Shown piece after piece: positions 35,290 to 48,103 of a stretch of 64,000 nt of DNA. The DNA comes from Atrina japonica (taxonomy: Eukaryota; Mollusca; Bivalvia; Pterioida; Pinnidae). The stretch is taken from positions 260,001 to 324,000 of the forward strand of contig BROG01000406.1 in NCBI GenBank assembly GCA_030159075.1, written 5' to 3'. The position numbers and the translations under genes are program-made. Below the pieces are notes generated by a model. That model saw only the letters and a list, made by a program, of their open reading frames with translations, was not told the DNA's origin and searched no databases. Every line of letters starts with the position of its first letter. Positions within the stretch are counted from its first letter, which is position 1.

Positions 35290-38200
35290 GTAAGTGTAAC
35301 AATATTAGCACAACCTCTGACTCTTTTAAAAAAAAACCAAGTGAGCTTTTGACTTGTGTGATATTTATAAAGCAATATATCGTCGTCACTTACTTATTAG
35401 GCCAAACAATTCTGGTTGGTCTTGGGTTTATTTAATTTATATTAGCGAAATGAAATCTTTACTTTTCATTTTTGTTTCATTTGTTTCTTAATGATCTTAA
35501 TATTATCAGCTAGGGAGTCACGTCGAGATACAAATTTATCTAATTTCTGCTACAAACAGATGAAATAATCAGCTATCATTGAAATTGATTTTCCATTATT
35601 TTCGGTTTTGTTTTGATTGAGGTAAAAAGGTTTAACGCTATATTGACACTAGGACATTTACAATATAACTATGTATATAATGAATATTTATTTGGCCACA
35701 TATGTGTAATTTACGACTCACCAAGTTACCGTTTATAATTTAAAATGTTGAGCAGGTTAATGCTGTTGATTTATTCATTCAATGATAAACTTTTCTCAAT
35801 TTTCTAGATGTGAAAACCCAATTCTCCTTGACAGGTGAGAAATTGACAGAATTACCAATGAGTCCGTCAAAAGAATCCGATGTCGGAGCGGAGGGACTAA
35901 ATGATTCGGATAAACCTAACAAACAAAAGCGACACCGGACTAGATTCACTCCGGCACAGCTAAATGAGTTGGAAAGAAGCTTCGCAAAAACTCACTATCC
36001 GGACATTTTTATGCGCGAAGAACTAGCACTTAGAATTGGTTTGACAGAGTCTAGGGTACAGGTAAGAAGTAATATATTTCTTCTTTGATTTTCTGGGTCA
36101 CTGCTAAACAAAACAATTAGTATTCATCGGTTTTAACTGATTAAGTTACCAACCAGAAAAGCGTTAATGAAATATAAATGTTTTGGGGTGTAATAATTTT
36201 TATATCAAAGCTGAACTTAAATTGCGGCATTTTATTTTTATTTGTGATAACCAAATTAATTGATACTCCTGACATGTTGTATATTTTGAATACACTGGGT
36301 GGGTGTAAATACAATGTTTACAACATGACCCACCCAGTAAATTCAGAATATACAACATTACAGGAGTATCAATTAATTTGGTTATCACAATCAAAATAAA
36401 ATGCCATTTAAGTTCAACTCCCTATAAAATGAAATTATTGAAAGTTGATACATGTATATAGATATGTAATGCATGTAGCAATGAAAATTAGCTAACAGGA
36501 ACAAATACAGGTTTATCTTTTAAGAAATAAAATGTAATTAATTAAAAACAAAATGTCCATGCCTTTTTACATGTTTTACAAAATTCTTCATATTTATTTT
36601 TTCAACAGTTTAGATTGTTGTTATTATTGTAATCACAAATATTTTATATGAACAGTTAAAATATTTCATGGTTTAGAATTAAAGATAATCATAGATAAAT
36701 TTAATTAAACTGTTTATTCACTTTAACCCGGAGGCTACTTAGTATGTATATTTGAATTAATGTTACATTATCATAGCAATATAAATACATGTAAACATAA
36801 TGCAACTTATCTACATGTATATAACATTATTATTATATCTATAGATATAGATATGTTTACCATATAGAATGCTCAGTATTTGATATTAAACATATTGTTG
36901 AGTATATATTACAAAGATAATAAGTTATGCATATGGAGAGATTTTGGAATTAATTTTGTTAATTATATCTCCTTGTTTTGTACAGAACATAGTTGAACTA
37001 GCTTCAACATGGATGTATTTCTCCAGTAATATCTTGTAAAAAATCTAGTAGTAAATTTTGATAGAACTGGCAAATAAATACAAAATCAGAAATCCATCTT
37101 CTACTTCCATCTTATTAACATTTAGTACAACTTCCCTTTTTCCTCAGAATATTACTATATGATTTACCTATTAATCTTTTAATATAACAACAAATGAAAT
37201 ACATGTACTTTGCCAGTCATTAATTTATCAACGCTATTTAATAAATTAGATACAGGTACATGTATTATTAGATATCATATGTGGGGTTAAATAGTCGGTT
37301 ACTTCCTCACGTGCTACGCCTATAAATATCTTGTTATCACTTTTTGATTTACCAGGGTTTTTATCAAAAAGTGATAACACGAAACGAAATAAAGGATTGT
37401 ACAGTATAAATCTACTAATATTTATTCAGACTCCCCACAATTCAACTTAATTCTCTATTCAACCAAACGCAACACAACATATAGGTGTACTTATCACACA
37501 ATAAAGAGTTTTTACGTCTACATAATTATAATGCCTTAGTCACAACTGGACGCACGTGTCCTTTGCGTTTTTCGTCGTATGTGAAAGTCGTAGAGGTCGT
37601 TGGGCAGAAAACAAGTAGCAGTCAATTTGTAAGTTGGGAGAAGATTACGTATGTTATTGGAAAACTGCGGAGTTTGTCGGACATGCTCAACATCCATGCT
37701 TACGATCAGTGTGCGTTCTCGAAATTCCGCAAGGAGGCCGAGCGAGGCCCGTGCGTTCCTTGCCTTTCCATACATACCCCGTGGAGTGGAAATACGGCCG
37801 GTTGTGACTGAGACATAAGCTGGATGATATAAGAAGTGGTGTCTTAATTTTCTGGAATGTAGGTCTACCCATGGTTTTTTAAAGTAACGGAAACATTGAA
37901 AATGAGTACATGTACCAAAATTGGAAATGAACAAACGACATATAGTTAATCTACCAATTATTGAATTTTATTCAAAATCATATAAAAAAACTAACTTAAT
38001 TTTTTTGCATTCATTTGATTTTTGTCAAACATATTATGTGAGTATTTATCCTAAAAAAATTCAATCTTCGTTCTCTTTAACTATTATTTTACCAAATTTG
38101 AGTTAATAAACAAATCGGCTCTAGTGAATAACTATATTATTAGATAAACATAAAATTATTGTATTATCTTTAGAAAATTCTTCTTATAAAAGCCAATAAA

Positions 38201-38766
38201 AATATTTATATATATTTTTATTGAAATAACATGAAATCTTCACTAATAAATTGAACTGGTTTCAATTCTTTCAAACACCAATCTAATTTATCAATGAATG
38301 TTTTGGTGGGTAGAGAGCTTTGAGATTTCGGGGATAAATAAACCATACAACTATTTTTTTCTATATACTAATACATGTATCTACAAGTACAGAAATAAAG
38401 GACCATTTAAGTTCAAAGTTACATCTTGTTTCTACTTATCATGTTTTAATTTTATATTTACCACTCACCTAATAAACTAAATAATTAAACTGATATAAAT
38501 AAATAAATAAATAAGTAAATAGATAAATAAATAAATAGATAAATAAATAAATAAATAAATAAGTAAATAGATAAATAAATAATTAAATAAATAATAAATA
38601 AATAAATAAATGAATAAATAAGTGACTGAATAAATAAATAAATGAATGAATAAATAAATAAATAAGTAAATAAATAAATAAATAAATGAATGAAGAAATG
38701 AAGAAATAAATAAATGAATGAATGAATGAATGATTGAGTACCTAAATAAGTAAATAAATAAGTGAA

Positions 38767-38797
<31 letters not shown>

Positions 38798-40063
38798 GTA
38801 AATAAATGAATGAATGAATAAATAAATAAATAAATAAATAAATAAATGATAACACACAGTTAACCAACATTGTCCTGCTCTTTCCATTTTACCCACATTT
38901 TGAATTTTTTATTTGCACTCACCCAGTAAATTCAAATTTACAACATGATACAGCTTTAATCTTGGTATGGATAACCCTGTCATTTTTCTTGTAGGAGAGT
39001 GATAGGCACATATAAATACAAAGTCTAATTTAATTGGTTTCTTCAATTAAAATAAAGCTTACAAAAAGCAAAAATATTTCCTCCTTTAATATTGGAAGCT
39101 ATCTTGAAACCTATCCCAAATGCATGCATGAACTTTTAATAGTTCCTCATGATATACTGATATTAGGAATAGTTCATAGAAAGGTTATTTCGAAATTGAT
39201 TCCTTAATAAGTATTTAAATCAATTTTCTTCTCAACCATCAAATACCTTGACTACAATATACCTACTTGTAAAAAAAGATAAAAATAGATAAAACCGCCT
39301 GGAGAGTTTGTATGATTGTTTCAATACATAGATAACTATTTTACAATCTTGAAAATTATTCATTCTAATTCAGACTTCTAAAATCTTCAGAGAAATACCC
39401 AACATTTATTTCTGGAAATATATATAGAGCACGGATTTCCCTAGGCTGTTTTGGGGTCCGGTTACAGGACCCATTCCCAAAGTGAAAATGACTTGGTTTT
39501 TTCCCCAAAGCATGCAAAAATTCCCAATTTGGAATTTCAAAGTAAAGAATAAATTATTTTTACACACGTTTGAATTAAGTTTTTATATTCTAGTTAAAGT
39601 GCAATATGTTTTCCAAATTTTTCCAATCGGACCCAGAATTTATGGAGGTAGGAAAATATGTACCTAAGACTTCTTGTCATTCTTTTTAACACAACTTGAA
39701 TAATAAACTGAAACATATACTGCTTGAAAGTTGTGTCATTTTGCTTATACATGTAGTAAAAGGTTTGTTTTTAAAAATTTTCAACATTTTTTTATGAGCA
39801 AAGTATTTTTAAATTAACACTGTTTTAATACAAAAAACTATCACCTTTTCTGTAGAGCCACTGTAAATGTCTAGAAATATACTTTTTAATGGATAGTGGA
39901 TTTTACTTTTCAGATGTAACCAAATTAATTCAAGCTCAATTAATATTCTAAGATTATAAATACAGGCAAAAGTTTGTGTTGCAACCCAATATTTTGTATT
40001 TTCTATGAATAATCTAATTCTTATAAACTGATATACAAAAGGTATAGAGAAATACAAATATTA

Positions 40064-40141
<78 letters not shown>

Positions 40142-43100
40142 GTAATTATATATGTATATATATTAGGTATCATACATATGTATAATTGTAAAAAATGTCA
40201 TTTTGCCTAATTTTTATCTTTCATTTTTTCCTCATTGGCTTTTTCCTTATGGATCTTCATTTCTCTTTCCTTGCTTTTTTCATCTCATTTTGCCTAAGAG
40301 AGAGAGAAAGAGTATATATGTAGGGAACCAGGAAAATTTCATCATCTTTTTATTTGATAAGCCCAAAGCTCCAAAAAAATAAGATGTGAAAAAACATTCA
40401 TTGTAAAAACTATTAATTTCAGTAAATTTTTGTAAACATGAATTGAGTTTTCTAATGTATGTTTTTTACTCTGCTTACAATTATGTGTTTGTATTATTTA
40501 TGTTGTAAATGTCACACAAAGAGAAATTAACTGAATCCTGTATGTCTTATTAAGACTTATAGGGATACAATCAAATATGTAATCTAAGGCAATTTCCCTG
40601 CACAAATAATACTATAATATAACATATACATACAAAATCAAATGATTATAAGTAGTAGGAATTTCAGGGGAAATGAAATTTTGATTACCCACTATAAAAG
40701 GGCCCCTTTAGTAATACCATATACTTTCAAGTCTTTTATTGGTGTGATTTTGAAAAAATGTCTTGTGATATTTTTGTATTTACACTCAACTGGTGAATTT
40801 AAAAGAAAAAAAACATGATAAATACCTGAAAATAAGTATATGTGTCACTTGGTAACTTATACTTTAACTGAAGTCAAGTACTAACTTTTAACTTGTCAAT
40901 TTAAACGTTTGTAAATCATACATCTTCATACATGTATATCATTTGAAAGGTTTATTTACAAAAAGCACCATCAAATTATATTCTAAATGAAATGAAAATT
41001 GTATCTTAAAGGTAAATTGAAATATATTTATTTATTTATTTTTTGTGATGGTTTATAATGATGATGATGATGATGATGTCAACGACAGCGACGACGATAG
41101 TGTTTCTAACAATCAACGTGTAAATCAATAACAATGTACTTTAAATTTTATATTAGAAAATAAGTAAACCTTAAATATGTTGATGATATTTATTTCTGTT
41201 CACACGACACTGAAATATAAGATTTATCTTTCGTATGAGTGAAATAAATATGGTATGCTCGAAAAAAATGAATATTCTTTATTAATATCATCTCAGCGTG
41301 GTATCAAACACCTGTCTACTTAGCGGTTGTACGTGTTGGCATGTTATCTTTTCCTTGAGAATAACAATGAACAGGTGTGAATTTAATGACATAGGTGTAT
41401 ATTAACACTTTTCTGAGAAAGTTTACAGTTGTGAATTTATGGGTATTTTTGCAATAATTAGCGTTTAAAACAATATCAAAATGACAATTTTTATGCAATA
41501 ATAAAAGCAGATGTTACTCGTCGGAAGTGTCGACTTCGGGCTTGCAATAGTTGATTTACGATTGTGAATCTGTGGTTATTTCTCCTTATCAATGTAACAT
41601 CGGCCCAAATTATTTCTTTTCGCGTGTGTGCGTTTTTGCCACGAAACAATATTTAATGTTTCATTAAAATAGTGACAACCAGTTTTCAAATGTAGAGATC
41701 CGGTTACAAAAAACCACCCGGATCGATTGCAAGTAAACAACGCATGCGCCCCCACCACACACAGTCAGATGAATATTTGAATATTATTCGTTGCTCAAAC
41801 CCTCAACCTATTTCATCCACTCCTCATCCATAAAACAAATAAAAATGCCACCATTCAAATTGACAAATTTAAATATACTATGTCTATTTATTTGAATAAA
41901 TCCATATGAAAAAAAGAAATATTACAGAAAAGACCAATAATTACACATGGCAACCTGCCATTTAAGGAATTAAGACATTTAAAACATGACACACCCTTTT
42001 TATCTTGAAGTTTACATACAAAATCCAAAGTCTGTGAATCGAAATCTGGTGTCCAGACATTCACCCTAGATCTGGAATAAGTGTTTAATGGCTAGTTAAT
42101 TATTTTGATTACTTTAATCAATACTTCAAAATTCTATCAATGAGTACTCGTTGACCTTTCTGCGAGGGCAAATTGTGGTGCGGGACAACTTTTCTTCGAA
42201 ATTTCGAGATGAAAATTGAAAATTGAAACCATTACACATGACACCGGTACATTTTTTGTCGTTCATGATTAATGTACTGTAATGCTTATGGACAATAAAT
42301 CTTTCATTCATTCATATATCTCACGCTGTAAAAATGAGAAATTGTCTCGGGGATGCGGATACAAAGAAGCCGATTAAGGTAAATTGTTTTCATCCTCATA
42401 TCTCACAATGGCGCATTGCATCTGAACTCAATTTGATGCGCATCACCATAGGAAGGATTCGAGTTCAATGCCGAGTTCGACATGGACGTAGCATTGCTTC
42501 CTCTTCATACACTTGAAAAAAAAAAGATGATACCAAAACGTTATTAGGGGCCTACTTGGTACCATATTCTCCCTTTTTTAATTACCAGGGATTTAAATAA
42601 AAATGAGAATGATATCTGGCTTTTACTGGCTAAATTTCCAGTGAATTTTGTGGATAATCAGTTTATAAATCTGATTCTTATAACTGCAGCATAAAAGGCT
42701 CTAATTTCGTACCAGAAAATTTAAATAGCCAGGTTTTAAGTCAGTTTATGGAAGTTAAATGATGAATTTTAGCTAGTAGTTCCCCTAAAAATCAAAAGTT
42801 CCCCTAATAATCATCGCCGTGACATAGGTCAAATTGAGTTCGTATAAGGCTTTTGGCGGATCCAAATATTCGGAATATTTCTGGAGAATACGAACCCAGA
42901 ATTATGTTTTGCTTTTTATTATTTGTAACAATCACCAACCAAACATTGTATAGCCGGGTTCGATCCCCGCTATAACCTAAGCTAATGTTGTGAAAAAGTT
43001 TGCCAGTTTACATGCCGCTGTTTTTTTCACGGGTACATTGTACCCGGGTTCACTCCCCCACCATTAAAAACTGACTTTCACTATATAGCTGAAACATTGT

Positions 43101-43694
43101 AGAGTTTGGTGTAAAACACTTTTCAAAACTTAAAAAAAACGCTAAAGTTTATATTTTGAGACTTATACTGTTTAGAGCTAACAGACACGGGCTTGCTACT
43201 TGTTTTAATAAGACAATTTAACCTTATGTCCGCCCATGATCAAAGCGATTTTTAACCGTTAATTACCTTTGATGTCGTTCATTGAATCGATTTTCAGACC
43301 GGCAATACACAATTGACCATTCAATATTTGAAGTCTCTCGTTCATATTATCATTTCATCACAGGAACTTCTGTTTCTGCAAAATTGTTTAAACAATTTTA
43401 AAATACATATTTCATACAAACCAATACCAGACAGTTAGTGTTTTGGTATTCTAGCGACATTTACTTAGGTATAGACCGGTCTTACTTTGATATCAGATTG
43501 TTGCTTGTGATCGACCACTGTAGATTGTCCAGCGTTAAATAAATATTGTCCAGTAGTGAGTGTCTTTGATGTCTGCCGACAGAGACTGTTTTGTTGTAGT
43601 GTTATTGAGAATGTGGTAAACCCGAGGTTTTCATTCCCATTAAACAGAATAAGTAATAGTTATTTCTGCCATAATGTAAACAAAATATATGGAT

Positions 43695-43758
<64 letters not shown>

Positions 43759-44157
43759 ATGCATCACATACTAATGGATCATATAGTTTTGGAATAATAT
43801 TTTTATACAAAGTACAATGTATATGTATATGTAAGTATAAAGCGTCGATAAAATTAAGCTCATACTAATTAAAATAGTCCGTAAGGGTATCATACAGTGA
43901 CCCCCTCTCTTCAAGTCAAATTTGTCACGTTCCTTATAACATTCATTTCCTTCCGTGATACGTCATCTAACATATACCTAGCCGCTAGCGCATACGTATA
44001 TAACGTTGATCGTCTCGAGATCTGTTATATAACTTTTATAAACACATTTCAATGTACCTCTGTAACGACTACCTGTAATACAAACTGTCAGTACTACTTC
44101 TACAAATATCACCACTGCTATCACTACAACTACGACAAAACACACTACTAACACTAA

Positions 44158-44189
<32 letters not shown>

Positions 44190-44264
44190 TCACTACTACT
44201 ACTACTACTACTATTACTACTACTACTACTACTACTATCACTACTACTACTACCACTACTATTT

Positions 44265-44295
<31 letters not shown>

Positions 44296-47200
44296 AAGAA
44301 TATCTGAATTCACCCAATTTCTATGTTTTGTTTTTGTTCTCCTAGACACCAACGCCAAGATAAAGATTCTGGATAAGATACTCACTTCCCTTTACTTCCT
44401 GGTTTAGCAATGAAAATTTCCCCATTTTTTACAAGTGTATGATTTATTATAGTCTCACGCAATTTGGACACTTTAATCAGCATACAGATGATCTTATTTA
44501 CTACAGACAATTTATAAATGACACGGTCATAATTATTGTATTAACTTTTCTTGGTCATCATCGGAGTTTCAATTCGCTATGGACTCCAGGACCTGTCAGA
44601 GATGTGTAAATTGAACGATTTGAGTTTTCCAACTGCCCCTTGCTTGCGTGTACATCTTACTAACGTTGTCGCGTGCGCCTGTATTGACACACGCGTGTCT
44701 CGAAGGAACACTAGTGTATATCATATTTAGTGCTTACTTGTGAAGATATTTAATTATCAATTACTATCATTTCTTCGTGGTTGACATTTATTTTGTGTTC
44801 GATAAAAAAATTGTGTGTGTGTGTGTGTGTGTGTGGTGCGCGTGTGATAATACCTGCACTATCTGTGCTTATTGTAAGTTGATCGACTAAATATTGTTCT
44901 CTTTTGACAGTGTAAATCAATTTTAAACTACAAACAGAACTAGGATTTATCATTTGATTAGAACAAATAACTTTTAAAATTTTGATTTAAATATCTTATA
45001 TAAAATTGGAGCTCAACTGATGAAGTCAAATTGACAGAAACGATCGTCTTGAGCATTATAACTTTGGTATTATGTTTATAATATTTGTAAAACATCATGG
45101 TAATTAGTATCGATGTATTGTTAATAGGATTACATGTATCAAAAGTGAAAATCCAAAACATTTACCATAATTGCCATTTTTTAACTTCTAAATTGAAAAT
45201 TCAAAAGTGAGCACATTCACTAAAGAATTGAAAATTTAAGAGTGAGCAAATAACACTGTTTAAATGATGCAAGTTATCGAGCAAAAATATCCCAAGACAT
45301 GAAATGATAGCAAAAACAGTATCATCACGATTTCTACTTGTTGATGTGACGTATAATTGTGCGGCATGGCTAACCTTGCCACACACATTTTGTGGTCGTT
45401 CTGTGCCAAACTGTTTCATTCATCTTCCCTATTCTTATAATGAAAACATGTCTGCAATGTCACTAATGTTTGAATAAAACAATTGAAAGTTAACAATTAA
45501 TAACAAAATCAAGTGATGTCAACGATGTATGTTCTTAGCGCTCTTTGACTAGAATTAATCAAACTTTATTTATTACTTTTGCTGTCATCAATTATTTTTA
45601 TTGGATGAAAAATATCATTTATGCATTGTTTACGAAAGTAAACGGGGTCTCTGTGGCCATGTGGTTAGAGTACCACACTTTGAACCATGAAATCTCTCAT
45701 TTCTGGTCAGTGCACTGTCTAACCTCACTGGAACCTTACTTGATTTGTGTGAGAAAGTTTGCAAGTTTACTACTATAATTCAAAACAACACATGTACATC
45801 CTCAGTTTAGACGCGCATAGTGAAAAGAGATTCCGTCTAAGACGTTTTATCTAAATTTTGAAAACCTTTGATGATAAATATTTTATACAAATGAAATAAA
45901 AAATTATATTAATAATGATTGTGATAAATAATAATCAATATACATTTAGTTACGAACTACAGTGGAACCTCGCTATTACGAACACCTAACTGACTGACTC
46001 AAAGTGGTTTAATTAATGAGGTGGTCTCTTAAGTAAGGTTCTGTACTGATTCAACATTAGTTGAGAGACTAGAGATTCATGTTCTTAATTGTGAAGTGTT
46101 TTCCTAAGCCAGGTGGTCTTATGGCGAGGTTCCACTGTTCCACCGTTCTAGGACATTGTCATGTTCTGCGTGTAATGTTCCACCGTTCTAGGACATTGTC
46201 ATGTTCTGCGTGTCATGTTCTGCGTGTAAGACATTGTGAAATGATACCTTTACATGCATGACATCACTTCTATTGACACCAGAAAGAAAAGTCACTATAA
46301 TAGAGGAGTCATATACTTAATATAATGTAGCAAACTTCGAAAAAGAGGCAATGTCATCTACGCTAGCTCTTCGACTTGGCTTACACAAGGTCAAGACCCA
46401 TTAGCCACTTTGAGGAGTGTGATGCAGTACATGTTTATTTTACTGATGTTTATGTAATAAAAGAAATTGGATGTAGGTTAAATCAATATATGTACATGAT
46501 CTAAAACTACAAACACAGACCTCTTCTTAATATTGAAGCTATGATAAAATGTAAATGTGAAATATCTTCTTAATCTCCATGCTATGGTAAAATGTTCTTG
46601 TGAAATGTCTTAATCGCCAAGCTATGGTGAGATATTCATGTGAAATGTCTTCTTTATCTCCAAGCTATCATACGGCGAAATGTTCATGTGCAATGTCTTC
46701 TTAAATTTCAAGCTATGGGAAAATGTTCTTGTGAAATGTCCTCTTAATCCCCAAGCTGTGGTAAAATGTAAATGTGAAATGTCCTCTTAACTTACAAGCT
46801 ATGGTAAAATGTTTATTTGAAATGTCTTCTTAATGTCCATGGTATGGTGAAATATAAATGTGAAATATCTTCTGAATCCCAAAGATATGGTAAACTTTAA
46901 ATGTGATATGTCTTCCTTATCTCCAATGTTAAATGTTAATGTAGATACACATTTTTCACAAAACAGGGGATTTAATAGAAAGAATGAAATTGAATTTAAA
47001 GTTAAAATTATCTTAATATAACACCGAGAAATCTGCAAAATTTATTTTTGGTCAGTTTAGCACAATGCAGATAAAAGTTTACGAAAACGAAGTAGGGTTA
47101 AATGTTTGTTAAGTGCTTAACCACCACCCCCCAAAAAACCCCAGAAGAAATCTAGAACACAGTAACAAGATTTCTGAAAATGATTTTTGCTGTTTGATAC

Positions 47201-48071
47201 AATTATAAATGTAACTATGAATATGAATTATTTTCGTGTAAATAACCAATTTATTATTGCTATTGACATTCATGAGGTACTAAAAATACGTTTGGCATGG
47301 CCGTAGAAATGTGATGTGTAATTCCGTGTATTAACAAAACAGTTTTGACTAGCGATTGTGTTCATTATAGATACATATAACTGTAAACGTACTGGAAAAG
47401 TCTTTGTTGTTGTGTGGTACAGACTACTAAATTAGTAAGGATTAAAATATTGTTACACTTCATTTATCTGTTCGGTAACCTTTTAGCAAATCTGTTCACC
47501 GCTAATTACATTTAATTGTACAAATATTTAAATCTGACTCAAGTGCGCTAAATTTCGCATTTGAAATCGACACTTTTATTTGAAACATATCAAAAGGTTC
47601 TAACGATGTTAAATTTACTTCGAATCTGTTGTGTCAATATTTGTTTTACCGAATACGACACGGATGACAACAATACTAACATATGTAGACCAGGTATGGT
47701 TGAACTTGACGAGAATATTGTGAGAACGTTATATAAAAAATACACTAAGTGTTGTTCTCTCAAATAGTTTAATTAAATCTTACTAACCGTATTTGCCATG
47801 AAATAATACTTTTAACTGAATTATATACGCTGTACTTGGCAATAAAATTAAAATTCTGCATACACTATAGATATATATGCTATGTTTCAATTTTTGAATT
47901 TACCAGGTGGGAGGCAAATACAAAAATTAAAGCATATATTAATAAATAAATAATACTATAAACATAATACCTAAGTTACTTTATTCAAGATGGTCGTTCC
48001 TGTCAATTAGACTTCATTAGTTGAGCTCCAATTTAAAATAGATGTGCATTATCTAAAGATATATAACTGTG

Positions 48072-48103
<32 letters not shown>

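Noticed and set aside
36178..36399. Paired frames on both strands with the same protein sequence
   Set aside because: Explained by the palindromic MITE.
38477..38896. 139-codon minus frame of repeated Phe-Ile-Tyr-Leu
   Set aside because: A direct translation of the (TAAA)n microsatellite.
43978..44385. Val-rich and Ser-rich minus frames
   Set aside because: Translations of the (TAC)n tract in two frames.
45013..45040. CTGATGA...GAAAC resembling a hammerhead core in repeat R3
   Set aside because: The stem II position has an A-A mismatch, and the two other copies read CTAATGA and one GGAAC, so the match is a chance substitution in one copy.
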